A stretch of DNA of 64,000 nt from an uncultured Oscillospiraceae bacterium. Lineage in GTDB: Bacteria; Bacillota; Clostridia; Oscillospirales; Oscillospiraceae. Both the position numbers and the translations under genes were made by a program. Where the stretch lies: contig CANRDC010000002.1 in the NCBI GenBank assembly GCA_947629245.1, positions 1-64,000 of the forward strand, in the 5' to 3' direction. Under the pieces are notes generated by a model. The model ran no database searches. It saw only the letters and a program-made list of their open reading frames with translations, and was not told the DNA's origin. Below are positions 15,617-24,059 of this stretch, piece by piece (within the stretch, counting starts at the first letter, position 1; each line of letters begins with the position of its first letter).

Positions 15617-16755
15617 TGGCGCAGAGAATCGACCTAGACAAAGTGAGAAGCCTCCTGCAGACACCAACTGCCGGAGCCAAGGAGGACCTGCGTAATGACC
15701 CGGTGCCTGAGTTCGAGCTCGATGACGACGGTGAGGAGTACATGCCGGTAGGCACGAAGGGATTGCTCGCCGCCTCACAGAAGCTCCTCGCCATTAATAG
15801 GGGACTTACCGAGCCGGATGAGCGCGACAGTATGAAGTTCCAGAAGGTGTACCGCATCAACTCGATGGTGCGTGAGGGGATCAAGATGGACGCCGGTAAG
15901 GTAGCCCGCATGGCGATGTACCGGGCAGCAAAGAGGAAGGACCTCAAGGGAATGGAGCCTGGGATCTTTAACCCGTATGTAGAGCGAGTGACTTCCGGCA
16001 ACCCGCTGACATCACCTCTTGAGGAGATCAACCCCATGCATCTGGTGGAAAACGCCAGGCGTATCTCCCGTATGGGCCCGGGTGGATTGAGGAGTTCGGA
16101 GTCGATCACAGAGGACGCGCAGTCTGTACATCCGTCTCAGTTTGGATTTATTTCTACGGTAGAAGGCCCCGAGTGCTGCACTGATAATCAATGGATTGCA
16201 GTAAAAGGAGGATGGAAAAAGATAAGTGAGGTCACTGTGGAGGATGAGATCTGCACAAAAGCTGGGGATCAGATTATTTTTGAAAAATCCACTAAGGTGA
16301 TTCACGAACCTTATGAGGGGTATGTCCTACACATTAAGAATGATTTTGTCGACATCGAGGTGACGCCTAATCACCGCATGATTGTACGCCCGGAAAGTGA
16401 GACTGAATGGCGTCTTATACCTGCAGAAGTTGTTTATGGAGCGTGCGTGTACGTACCTAGCGATAGTACGGACCCGACATATATTGATGCCACCCATTGG
16501 ACACGGAAGATGTATAAAGGGTATGTTCACTGCGTAAATATACCGCATCATGTGATATGCTTGTCTTTTGACAAAGAGCATTGCATCTGGACAGGTAATT
16601 CCGAGCGTGCAGGCATTGACGTCCGCGTAGCTTATGGAGCTAAATTAGGATCTGACGGCCGCCTCTACCAGAAGTTCTACGACAGACACACCAAACGCAA
16701 CCGCTGGCTATCAGCAGCGGATCTAGACGGACTCACTGTTAAACTACCGGATTAA
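15616..16755 (+). CDS. Phage RNA polymerase beta subunit, central part, with mini-intein
   Basis: 379 aa. Residues about 145-186 match the RpoB rif/fork region: NPMHLVENARRISRMGPGGL and then VHPSQFGFISTVEGPE, the equivalents of [20 protein letters not shown] and VHPTHYGRVCPIETPEGPN. An intein (residues 187-328) interrupts it, and the C-extein SERAGIDVRVAYG resumes where RpoB has NIGLINSLA. The chain then stops only 51 residues later, so the C-terminal half of beta must be encoded elsewhere, as must beta-prime. The start codon overlaps the upstream stop (TAATG). A fucosyltransferase gene follows 2 bp later. Confidence 0.85.
   Translation: MAQRIDLDKVRSLLQTPTAGAKEDLRNDPVPEFELDDDGEEYMPVGTKGLLAASQKLLAINRGLTEPDERDSMKFQKVYRINSMVREGIKMDAGKVARMAMYRAAKRKDLKGMEPGIFNPYVERVTSGNPLTSPLEEINPMHLVENARRISRMGPGGLRSSESITEDAQSVHPSQFGFISTVEGPECCTDNQWIAVKGGWKKISEVTVEDEICTKAGDQIIFEKSTKVIHEPYEGYVLHIKNDFVDIEVTPNHRMIVRPESETEWRLIPAEVVYGACVYVPSDSTDPTYIDATHWTRKMYKGYVHCVNIPHHVICLSFDKEHCIWTGNSERAGIDVRVAYGAKLGSDGRLYQKFYDRHTKRNRWLSAADLDGLTVKLPD
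16174..16599 (+). mobile_element. Mini-intein in RNAP beta at the TPEGP motif
   Basis: 142 residues. Block A starts with Cys (CCTDNQWIAVKGGWKKI). Block B is VTPNHRMIV with the conserved His. Blocks F/G read VHCVNIPHHVICLSF and end CIWTGN followed by Ser+1. There is no LAGLIDADG or HNH segment, so it is a splicing-only mini-intein. The penultimate His is replaced by Gly (TGN), seen in some other phage-type inteins. The insertion lies in one of the most conserved loops near the RNAP active centre. Confidence 0.88.
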
Positions 16756-16757
16756 CT

Positions 16758-18254
16758 ATGGTTGGTTTTATTTGTATGCAATTAGGTGGGCGATTAGGCA
16801 ACTGGATGTTCCGGATTGCGGCTGGGTTGGCGCACTGTAAGCGGCATGATCTTGTATTCCAAATCTCTTATTCTAAACTGAAGAAAGCTTGTTTATTTGA
16901 TAAGCTCGATTTCAAGGCATTCGGTGTTCAGGTTGGGGACGCAGATATTGTAACTAAAGGTCAATTCGTTCAAGACACTGATCCATTTGCGGCAAAGATT
17001 GATGCCGCATATACCCAGCATCTGATCGATGGTAACTTTATCAACGAAGAGAACTTTGCCGAGTACGAGCCGGAAGTGCGAAAGCTTTATGCAGGACTGA
17101 CCGCAGAGGAAAAGATACCAGGAAGTGTAGGAATTCATTGGAGGTTAGGAGATTATCTCAGTAACGTAGAGATATACAACAGATGGCACATGTCCTCGGC
17201 ATTTGTCATGAAAGCCTTAGAACACTGCAAGAACAGGGGAGATCTTTTTATTTATACGGACGACAGGGATAAGCTTGAGGACCAGATAGAAAAGCTGTTG
17301 CCCAGGTTGAACAAGATGTTCAGCAAGGTGCACATTTGTACAGGAGACGAGTGGGATACATTGCCGACACTGAAGCACATGACCTCATGCGAGGAGCTTG
17401 TTCTGAGTGCATCGACATTCAGCTGGTGGGGAGCTTATCTTGGCAAACCGAAAACAGTTGTTTATGCAGATACAGAGCGTCGGATTAAGTATGGTATGGA
17501 GCGATTTGTCAACAAGCGCATGCCTGTCGGGAAATCATGGATAGGAGTTCAAGATCCCTATGCTGGGGCGGCCATTGTATCAGAATCTTGCATCAGGCCT
17601 GCCGTAGTAGGCCTCTTCACCAACAGATACACCACATTCTTTCCCGGATGGTGGGAGTCCATTCAGACTCTTCTGTTTCCCTCTAAGAAAAAGGTGTGCT
17701 ACGTCTATACAGATGATGCGGATCTCAAGTATTGTGACCAGGATGATCCCAATTTTTTGAGAAAGCTGCCTATGCCTAAGGAACAATTTACGCCGAACAT
17801 TTTTAGGATGAAATGGGACTGTATCTTGGACGGTATTGAGCGTGCTGAGACAGATGGGTGTAACTTCGTCGTTTTTGTGCAAAGCAATGTGCGCCTGCTT
17901 AAACCATTAGGCACCGGCTTGCTCAATCTGGCATGTAACGCACAGAGTGGCAAGCTCGCTTTCATTGTGCAGCATGCTGCGAATGAAGCCGCCATACAGT
18001 GTGGCTTCATGGGAGGCTTCATCCCGGAGTTCAAAAAGTTTGCCAGTGCATGGCAGGACAAGTTGTATAATGCTGATTTCTGGACTACGGCCAGCATCAT
18101 GCGGTTATACGATGAATATAAGCTGAAGGAATTCATCGCGGAGAATTATGCGGATACCATGAGTATTTGGCGAGGATCGTACTTGGGACAATTTTATCTA
18201 ATGGATAAGTGGAATGGGATGCTGGTGCCCATGAATCAATGGATAAGAAAATGA
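16758..18254 (+). CDS. Fused glycosyltransferase: GT11 alpha-1,2-fucosyltransferase plus GT6 (ABO-like) domain
   Basis: 498 aa. The N-terminal half is GT11: GGRLGNWMFR (about 10-19), GIHWRLGDY (about 127-135) and STFSWWGAYLGK (about 218-229). These enzymes move fucose from GDP-fucose to O2 of galactose. From about residue 284 the protein resembles GT6, the ABO/alpha-1,3-galactosyltransferase family: VGLFTNRYTTFFPGWW, VCYVYTDD, then VQSNVRLLKPLG at about 371-382 where mammalian enzymes have the metal-binding DVD. Bacterial GT6 enzymes carry Asn there and work without metal, and this copy has SN. Together the halves could build an H-antigen and then an A/B-like glycan. Specificity is inferred. 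Confidence 0.82.
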   Translation: MVGFICMQLGGRLGNWMFRIAAGLAHCKRHDLVFQISYSKLKKACLFDKLDFKAFGVQVGDADIVTKGQFVQDTDPFAAKIDAAYTQHLIDGNFINEENFAEYEPEVRKLYAGLTAEEKIPGSVGIHWRLGDYLSNVEIYNRWHMSSAFVMKALEHCKNRGDLFIYTDDRDKLEDQIEKLLPRLNKMFSKVHICTGDEWDTLPTLKHMTSCEELVLSASTFSWWGAYLGKPKTVVYADTERRIKYGMERFVNKRMPVGKSWIGVQDPYAGAAIVSESCIRPAVVGLFTNRYTTFFPGWWESIQTLLFPSKKKVCYVYTDDADLKYCDQDDPNFLRKLPMPKEQFTPNIFRMKWDCILDGIERAETDGCNFVVFVQSNVRLLKPLGTGLLNLACNAQSGKLAFIVQHAANEAAIQCGFMGGFIPEFKKFASAWQDKLYNADFWTTASIMRLYDEYKLKEFIAENYADTMSIWRGSYLGQFYLMDKWNGMLVPMNQWIRK

Positions 18255-19249
18255 CTGAGTGCGAGATATTTATCGTTGTAGAATCCTGTGCGAGCTACGC
18301 TGATAGGCGCAAGGCTTGTCGGGCGACGTGGTGCCGACACGTCAAAGCTCCCATCAAGTACTTCTTTTTCATTGGTAATAATGATCCGCTTGGTTGTACA
18401 AGCATCAAAGAAGACGAACCGGACACAGTTATTCTTCCGTGTAAGGATGACTACATGTCATTGCCTAAAAAGACATTTTCCTGCTTTAAGTATGCATTAG
18501 AGAATTACGACTTCAAGTATCTCTTTAAGTGCGATGATGATACATTTGTTGTGCCTGAGAGGCTTCTGCATCTGAGTGAGCCGAAAGACATTGTATCCAA
18601 TAGCTGGCTTAATCAGCTATCCGGAGGCGCCGGTTACTTTTTGAGCAGAGACTGTGTACAGCGAGTTGTGAACGAGTGTCAGATTAAAATGCCTGCCGTA
18701 TGGGCAGAGGACCTGATGGTGCAGGAGATCCTTACAGAAAGATTCCATATGGAGATAAGGATGACACCCGAGTTCCACTGGGGCACCGACGGTGCATGGC
18801 CTGACCCGGATAATGCAAGGATAACAATTCATTATGCAGATTACGTTATCATGGAGGCGTGCGAGCATTTACTCTACGGATCCAATCTGGCTACATGCAA
18901 GGTCATGGTAGACGGCAAGAAGGACATCAAGAACTGTTGCTTCTATAAGTCAGACGTGACAGGACGCGTCATGTACGTCGTGAATAGCACGAAATACCGT
19001 GGTGTGTGTAGCTTAGACCATGCCGGGGCGCTTATTCTGGAGTATGACGAGGTCATCAAGGAAAAGGCAGACAATGGAGAGACGAAAAAGAGAAAGGAGC
19101 ATCATCTTATTCGACTCGTACCAACAGGGGATGGATATTGGGAGGATGATCGCTACGGACCGCTAGGAATTGTTACTCCGCTAGCTCCTGAAGTTTTTTT
19201 ACAAAATGACTTGCCTGCCAAGCAAGAAAGCGATATAGTCACGGCATGA
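18251..19249 (+). CDS. GT31-family glycosyltransferase (galactosyltransferase-like)
   Basis: 332 aa from ATG 18251, which overlaps the upstream stop (ATGA). The N-terminus has the family's RRKACRATWCR (compare RR-IR-TW). The metal-binding triad is FKCDDDTFV at about residues 91-99. LSGGAGYFLSRDCVQRVV (about 122-139) and AEDLMVQEIL (acidic catalytic region) follow in the expected order. GT31 includes beta-1,3-galactosyl- and N-acetylglucosaminyltransferases. The last about 110 residues are an extra charged domain I do not recognise. It is co-transcribed with the fused fucosyltransferase. Confidence 0.85.
   Translation: MTECEIFIVVESCASYADRRKACRATWCRHVKAPIKYFFFIGNNDPLGCTSIKEDEPDTVILPCKDDYMSLPKKTFSCFKYALENYDFKYLFKCDDDTFVVPERLLHLSEPKDIVSNSWLNQLSGGAGYFLSRDCVQRVVNECQIKMPAVWAEDLMVQEILTERFHMEIRMTPEFHWGTDGAWPDPDNARITIHYADYVIMEACEHLLYGSNLATCKVMVDGKKDIKNCCFYKSDVTGRVMYVVNSTKYRGVCSLDHAGALILEYDEVIKEKADNGETKKRKEHHLIRLVPTGDGYWEDDRYGPLGIVTPLAPEVFLQNDLPAKQESDIVTA
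19211..19239 (+). promoter_or_regulatory. Leaderless-type promoter for the lipoprotein gene
   Basis: TTGCCT (19211-19216), 17 bp, TATAGT (19234-19239), 6 nt, ATG 19246. It lies inside the end of the GT31 gene. Confidence 0.7.
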
Positions 19250-19701
19250 AAAAACTTATTTTTCTACTGGTGGCAAGCGTAGCCGCCCTGTCGATTGCTT
19301 CCTGTTCGATCCTTAACAACGAGCAGATCCAGCAATATGTTAGCCCGCAGAATGTAGCTTTGGTTACATTTTCAGCCCTCCTCAAATCCAAGCCCGAAGC
19401 CGCGCCAACCTGCGCTAAGCTGGAGGATGATCTACTGGATCTTGCGCAGACAGGTGTGCTGGACATTAACACTGCCTACAGCAAGATTGCCGAGAGCATT
19501 CAGGGATCTGATCTGAAAGAGAAGAAGGCCGTGCTTGTAACGATACGTGCTCTGTTCAACGAGTACGAGTATGTGTTCGACACGTCCAAGCTCGACTTCT
19601 CGTCATACTCATTGACTCTAAAACAATTTGCCGCAGGCATTGAGCAGGCTCTTACCATCTATGACGCCGACATGGCACAAATCCGAACCCTGAAACAATG
19701 A
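19246..19701 (+). CDS. Phage-encoded lipoprotein, 151 aa
   Basis: The N-terminus is a lipoprotein signal: MKK, a hydrophobic stretch LIFLLVASVAALS, then lipobox SIASC with Cys20 as the lipidation site. The mature part is alpha-helical and soluble. The start is fixed by the promoter 6 nt upstream. Phage lipoproteins include outer-membrane spanins and superinfection-exclusion proteins. It does not sit beside the endolysin, so exclusion or another envelope role is as likely as lysis. Confidence 0.82.
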   Translation: MKKLIFLLVASVAALSIASCSILNNEQIQQYVSPQNVALVTFSALLKSKPEAAPTCAKLEDDLLDLAQTGVLDINTAYSKIAESIQGSDLKEKKAVLVTIRALFNEYEYVFDTSKLDFSSYSLTLKQFAAGIEQALTIYDADMAQIRTLKQ

Positions 19702-20132
19702 TGTTTTTACGCAGACTATTTGAGAAGGTATTTTACCGTACAGCTAACACCGTAGCCACGGTTGTCCGGGACGCAGCTGATACAGTGGTGGACTACACAA
19801 AGTCTAATTCCCCCATTACCCCGGAGAAGTTGGAAGCTGCCAGGAAAGACGTCGAGGCTGTTTGGGACAAGGTGGAGAAGAAGGTCAAGAAGGACACTAA
19901 GAAGAGCAAGGAAAAACCTCGTAAGACCGAAGTCAAGGCAACCAAGAAGGCCAAGGACAAAGCGAAGACCTGCACGGAGAAGTGTCCGGCCAAGACATCC
20001 AAGCGAGCTCTTGAAGCTGCCATCAAGGCAGCTGATGAGTCTGCCAAGGAAGTCAAGAAGACCAAGATCAAACCGGCCAAGAAGCAAAAGAAGCAGACGA
20101 AACAGGAAAAGAAACAGACACCTAAGGCTTGA
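19698..20132 (+). CDS. Lysine-rich basic protein, 144 aa
   Basis: After a 50-residue N-terminal part, the chain is almost entirely Lys, Ala, Thr and Glu (KKVKKDTKKSKEKPRK, then KKTKIKPAKKQKKQTKQ at the end). It resembles histone-H1-like or DNA-condensing tails. It overlaps the lipoprotein stop by 4 bp, and ATG 19698 or 19701 may start it. It could be a virion DNA-packing protein or a membrane-proximal basic protein. Low complexity prevents a firmer call. Confidence 0.7.
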   Translation: MMFLRRLFEKVFYRTANTVATVVRDAADTVVDYTKSNSPITPEKLEAARKDVEAVWDKVEKKVKKDTKKSKEKPRKTEVKATKKAKDKAKTCTEKCPAKTSKRALEAAIKAADESAKEVKKTKIKPAKKQKKQTKQEKKQTPKA

Positions 20133-20158
20133 CCTATTCTTTTATTCTGTGTTATACT
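20129..20158 (+). promoter_or_regulatory. Candidate promoter for 20187
   Basis: TTGACC (20129-20134) and TATACT (20153-20158), 18-bp spacing, leaving a leader of about 22 nt before ATG 20187. Confidence 0.5.
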
Positions 20159-20186
20159 GGCTTTAGACAATAATCACTCTACAAAC

Positions 20187-20420
20187 ATGAACGAAGAACA
20201 AGCGATCAATCTTCTTACGGCGAAGTGCATCAAGGCTGCTGCTGCTGGCTATGTTCAGCAGATGCAGACCCACGACTTCAAAGACGACGTTGTGGCCACC
20301 TGCGCCCGGTATTACACCGATGGCACCCAGGGCACTCTCGTGAAGCGTGCGGCGAAGCAGCAGGCGATTGTGAATATGATCGGACAGCGCCTTCAGCAGA
20401 TCTGTCAGGCACAAGCGTAA
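20187..20420 (+). CDS. Small alpha-helical protein, 77 aa
   Basis: Short, soluble, probably all-helical (MNEEQAINLLTAKCIKAAA...). No family is recognised. It has its own promoter candidate. Its stop is about 30 bp before another promoter. Confidence 0.62.
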   Translation: MNEEQAINLLTAKCIKAAAAGYVQQMQTHDFKDDVVATCARYYTDGTQGTLVKRAAKQQAIVNMIGQRLQQICQAQA

Positions 20421-20448
20421 TTGCTGACAAGCTAAAAGCTTTTTTGGG

Positions 20449-20477
20449 TTGTCATACCATGGCTCTTGGTGTATATT
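20449..20477 (+). promoter_or_regulatory. Promoter for 20499
   Basis: TTGTCA (20449-20454), 17 bp, TATATT (20472-20477). The -10 overlaps the alternative TTG start at 20466, which argues for ATG 20499 as the real start. Confidence 0.6.
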
Positions 20478-20498
20478 GCGCCAAGAGCCGAACTTTGT

Positions 20499-21308
20499 AT
20501 GCAGAAAGAAGACATAGCGCGTTGGAAAGCGTTGTCCGACTCACAGCGCATTAAATACGCCTTATCTGCTTGCGGATATACGATAGAGCAGCTGGCGCGT
20601 TATCTTGGAGCAGGGCACAAGAAGATCCAATGGATCATGGAGAACACAGTGAGCGAGTCTGGCTCATATGCTCCGCAGGGCTATCGTTTAACAAAACGTG
20701 AACGATCTTACCTGCTCATGTTGTTTAAGGAGTTCAACGGAGACCTGGACAAACTGCCGGACCCAGCTCCAAGCTTAGTTGTCTACCCGGCCGACACTGT
20801 CCTTGATAGTATCAATACCTTTGCGCCTCATGCGGATAATCGATTTGCAGCTTTCATCAAGGGAAATGTTGTTGCGGCCCAGCTGGCGCACTATATCACA
20901 TTTGACATGCAGGCGGAGCCCGACATCTTCAAACGCACCCTCATCAACATAGAAAACAGGTATCCAACGAGTTCCGTCTATTATGGGGGAGTAGTCATAA
21001 GAAACTACAACACAAAGGATAAAGCCACATTAGGCATCACCTTGTCCCCGGATAACACCGGGTATGTCACATTGCATGTTAAGTGGAAGAAAGGATTTGA
21101 ATATCTGAAGGTTTATGATAACCTATCGGAGAACGCCCTTCGTCATATTGCGCGGCAGGCAGTACGTTGTCTGCGCCCAACCTATCGTTTTCGGTACGAC
21201 GCAACAAACTGTAAGATAACCAAACATGGCACAAAACGGAACCGCAATACCAAACGCAAACCTGGACTCCCCGGCAGCAGCAGCTTACAGAGCGCACAAG
21301 GCAGCTGA
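20499..21308 (+). CDS. Helix-turn-helix-containing protein, 269 aa
   Basis: ATG 20499 is chosen because the promoter -10 lies over the upstream alternative. Residues about 17-45 (SACGYTIEQLARYLGAG then KKIQWIMEN) fit a helix-turn-helix. The rest is a mixed alpha/beta domain with a basic tail. It could be a DNA-binding regulator or a terminase small-subunit-like protein, given the portal gene 590 bp downstream, but the homology is not certain. Its last 83 bases overlap the next gene in another frame. Confidence 0.65.
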   Translation: MQKEDIARWKALSDSQRIKYALSACGYTIEQLARYLGAGHKKIQWIMENTVSESGSYAPQGYRLTKRERSYLLMLFKEFNGDLDKLPDPAPSLVVYPADTVLDSINTFAPHADNRFAAFIKGNVVAAQLAHYITFDMQAEPDIFKRTLINIENRYPTSSVYYGGVVIRNYNTKDKATLGITLSPDNTGYVTLHVKWKKGFEYLKVYDNLSENALRHIARQAVRCLRPTYRFRYDATNCKITKHGTKRNRNTKRKPGLPGSSSLQSAQGS

Positions 21309-21735
21309 GGCCGCGTTTCTGGAAGGAGGACAGGTTATGAATCCGCAGGTGGTGGAGGAGCAGTCTCAGCCTGAAGAAGAACCGCAGACTGTCACCATCC
21401 CCAGACACACCCCGGTACGACCTGTTGAGGACACGAATACATTGGTTGTACGCATCCCCAAGGCGGAGCAGACGGTGACTATCACCATCAACACCAACAA
21501 GGGAGGCAAAGTACTCATCGGACTCAAAGTACTTTATGTTGAGGAATCAGAGACTGCATTCTCCCTCATCCTCTCAAAGGACACCAACATTAAACTCCCA
21601 CCACTTGAAGTATTCCAGCTCACCTTGCAGAATGGGGCGGTGCATGCCGTCTCTTTCCTTGGCGGCGAAGGAAATATAGGCGACTGCAAGTATTTGTGGT
21701 TGATTAAAACAGATATAGCCAAACTCAACGAATAA
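21226..21735 (+). CDS. Unrecognised protein, 169 aa, overlapping the previous gene
   Basis: It begins at ATG 21226, 83 bp inside the previous gene; ATG 21336 is an alternative. The N-terminus is Ala/Glu/Pro-rich and likely disordered (QPEEEPQTVTIPRH). The C-terminal about 95 residues look like a beta-sandwich (TVTITINTNKGGKVLIGLKV). That suggests a virion accessory protein. No family is recognised. Confidence 0.65.
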   Translation: MAQNGTAIPNANLDSPAAAAYRAHKAAEAAFLEGGQVMNPQVVEEQSQPEEEPQTVTIPRHTPVRPVEDTNTLVVRIPKAEQTVTITINTNKGGKVLIGLKVLYVEESETAFSLILSKDTNIKLPPLEVFQLTLQNGAVHAVSFLGGEGNIGDCKYLWLIKTDIAKLNE

Positions 21736-21739
21736 CATC

Positions 21740-21862
21740 ATGGAGAAAAACGGACGAGTCGACCCTGAATCTGAGAAAGCTAAAGAGCTGGAAAAGCAGG
21801 ATCAAATGATGAAGCAGGCCATGGCTAATACGGAGACGAAACCGGAGAAGCCTAAGGCTTGA
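21740..21862 (+). CDS. Micro-ORF, 40 aa, charged helix
   Basis: ATG 21740, 5 bp after the upstream stop, to TGA 21862. The product is a single charged helix (ESEKAKELEKQDQMMKQAM) ending EKPKA. The stop overlaps the -35 of the portal promoter. Its position, spacing and helical pattern support a real small gene, though its size makes this uncertain. Confidence 0.5.
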   Translation: MEKNGRVDPESEKAKELEKQDQMMKQAMANTETKPEKPKA

Positions 21863-21887
21863 TCCTGCCTTTTCTTTGCGGTATAAT
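21859..21887 (+). promoter_or_regulatory. Promoter for the portal gene
   Basis: TTGATC (21859-21864), 17 bp, consensus TATAAT (21882-21887), 7 nt, ATG 21895. It is the best sigma70-type match in the window and near-leaderless. Confidence 0.75.
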
Positions 21888-21894
21888 ATCCGCG

Positions 21895-23739
21895 ATGCCG
21901 AGGACGATATTAGACACATCAGTCTCTAATCCAGACAAGAGGAAATGGAATGATCCATTCCTCATGTACGCCCACAACTACATCCCGGATGATTGGTATT
22001 CGGCGTTGGAGTTCGCTATGTATGTGGCGACGCAGAATCCTTCCTACGTCCAGGCGCTGACCCGAATTGTTGCCCACTTCATCACCGACGTCGCCTTTGA
22101 GGAGAAGGGAGGCTACGACGAGCAGAATGAGTTTAAGGACTACCTGCTTACTACATTGGGACTCTTTGAGGCATTACGCCAGGCAGGCATGGAGATGGGG
22201 ATCTACGGCAACTCCTTCTTCCGCATCCATTACCCATTCCGCCGCTTCCTTGTAGACCGCCGTCACGGCTACCAGCAGATCAGGATCGACAGCTTTCCAG
22301 AGCACATGATCCACTACAACTACAAGGACATGACCTTCACCGTCCCGGACCCATCACCGGAGTTTGCCAAGACCCCGATGCCGGAGAGACCGAAGATCGA
22401 CCTTGAATTCATTGATCGTCGGAGTAACCACAAGGAAGGGATCCGCTTGCGCGCCTTGAATCCACGGCGCATGAGGCTCTCCATGAACTATATCTCCGGG
22501 CACATGGAGTATGTGTACAGCTTTGAGGAGTTCTTCACAGCAGCTATCAAGCGCGGCGACGAATTAAACCAAGTCATAGAGACACCGAGAGAAATGCTCG
22601 AAGCCATCTCGAAGGACATGGACTTCAAGTTCGGCGAAGGCAAGATCTTCCACTTCAAGTCCCCCTTCATCTCCGGCATCTCCAACAACGGCTGGGGCAT
22701 CCCGCCCATCCTCTTGCACTACACGACCTTGCACAACATGCAGACCCTGCGCTGCATTAACGAGGCAGTGGCCCGTGATTACATTTTACCTATCCGTATT
22801 CTCTCCCCCTCGCAATCCATTTCTGGAGGCGGCAGCGACGTCATGTCAGCTACCAACCTCCAGATCTGGAAGGGAGCCATGCAGAACATTGTCAACAAAA
22901 AGCGCCAGAAGCCCGACATGATCTTCACCGCCCCATTCCCGGTAGCATACCAGGAAGTTGGAGCAGGTGGAAGAGCATTGGCTCCTGTGGATCTCATCAA
23001 GGCAGAGACAGATAACCTCTTCGATTCCATGGGACTTCCGGCTGAGCTCTTTAAAGCGTCGCTGGCGGCACCTGAAGTCCCGACAGCATTGCGGCTTTTT
23101 GAGACAGCCAACATCCATATACCTCGATCTTTCAATCGCTTCGTGCAGTGGGTGGTGAACGAGATATGCGACTATGTGAGCACCAAGAGGCTCAAGGCGA
23201 AGCTGCTGGCACCTACCATTGCCGACGACATGGAGAAGAAGCATGTGCTGCTGCAACTCGCCGCCGGTGGAGAGATCTCCCGCGCTACGGCCTACAAGTA
23301 CATCCACGTGGACGACCCGGTGGAAGAGCAGAGACGCCGCGCCAAGGAAGACATCAAGATCCAGGAGATCAAGGAAGAGGAGAACCAGAAAGCCGAGCGC
23401 AAGGCTACTATGGGGTCCGGAGACCAGATTGTCAGCGCTATGGCAGAGGCTCAAGCTCAGGCAGAGGCAGGTCCTCCGCCGGATGCCGGTGGCGGTGGTG
23501 GCGGAGGTGGCGCTCCTGTTCAGCAGCCGAGTGGAGCCGAACTGACGCCGCTTGACATCCAGCAGCAGGCAGAAGAGCAGGCGCAGCAGCTAGCGCAGAT
23601 GGATAATTCAGGGCGCCGTCAGGCACTTATGACCCTGCGCGGAACGAACCCGACGCTTTACGCCCTGGTGAAGCAGAAGCTGGAAGAAATGAGAGCCCAG
23701 GGAGCCTCGCAAGGAAGAGCCCAAGCCACAGCACACTAA
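21895..23739 (+). CDS. Portal protein
   Basis: 614 aa from ATG 21895 (the frame is open further upstream, but the promoter overlaps that part). The N-terminal and central regions fit a phage portal: an early helical stretch with LIYV-type membrane-distal helices, MGIYGNSFFRIHYPF (about 99-113, the YGN motif common in portals), and EVPTALRLFETANIHIP near 397. After about residue 480 the chain becomes helical, then Gly/Gln-rich (GGGGGGGAPVQQPSG) and ends in a Gln/Ala-rich helix. The portal forms the dodecameric channel through which DNA is packaged. TerL lies 40 kb away rather than adjacent. Confidence 0.82.
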   Translation: MPRTILDTSVSNPDKRKWNDPFLMYAHNYIPDDWYSALEFAMYVATQNPSYVQALTRIVAHFITDVAFEEKGGYDEQNEFKDYLLTTLGLFEALRQAGMEMGIYGNSFFRIHYPFRRFLVDRRHGYQQIRIDSFPEHMIHYNYKDMTFTVPDPSPEFAKTPMPERPKIDLEFIDRRSNHKEGIRLRALNPRRMRLSMNYISGHMEYVYSFEEFFTAAIKRGDELNQVIETPREMLEAISKDMDFKFGEGKIFHFKSPFISGISNNGWGIPPILLHYTTLHNMQTLRCINEAVARDYILPIRILSPSQSISGGGSDVMSATNLQIWKGAMQNIVNKKRQKPDMIFTAPFPVAYQEVGAGGRALAPVDLIKAETDNLFDSMGLPAELFKASLAAPEVPTALRLFETANIHIPRSFNRFVQWVVNEICDYVSTKRLKAKLLAPTIADDMEKKHVLLQLAAGGEISRATAYKYIHVDDPVEEQRRRAKEDIKIQEIKEEENQKAERKATMGSGDQIVSAMAEAQAQAEAGPPPDAGGGGGGGGAPVQQPSGAELTPLDIQQQAEEQAQQLAQMDNSGRRQALMTLRGTNPTLYALVKQKLEEMRAQGASQGRAQATAH

Positions 23740-24059
23740 TGAGCATCGTAGCAACAGCAGTCGCCCAAGCCATCCTGAAGCAGGCCTCCTACGTATCCAT
23801 GGCCAAGGAGAGGAACTATACACCTCCAAGAGCTAAGGCCCCTGTCTTTAAGCAAGAGGACATCAGTGGACGAAAGCTTAAGGCTAAGCCAGAAGACGTT
23901 AAGGGCAACACGATCATCAACTGGGGTAAGAACCACCCTGAGCATTCCGGCTACTTGCCCTTGACGGAGAACCGACTTCTGGATTATCATAATACCATCT
24001 CCGGCACCGGACGCGGACGTCCGTACTGGGGAGAAAAGACCAACCCGTTTGAAGCATAA
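23739..24059 (+). CDS. Small protein after portal, 106 aa
   Basis: The start overlaps the portal stop (TAATG). The N-terminus is Ala-rich and helical (TAVAQAILKQASYVSMAKE), and the rest is basic and Pro/Gly-rich, probably extended. It is 1 bp from the next gene (also TAATG). Likely a virion structural protein, from position only. Confidence 0.7.
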   Translation: MSIVATAVAQAILKQASYVSMAKERNYTPPRAKAPVFKQEDISGRKLKAKPEDVKGNTIINWGKNHPEHSGYLPLTENRLLDYHNTISGTGRGRPYWGEKTNPFEA

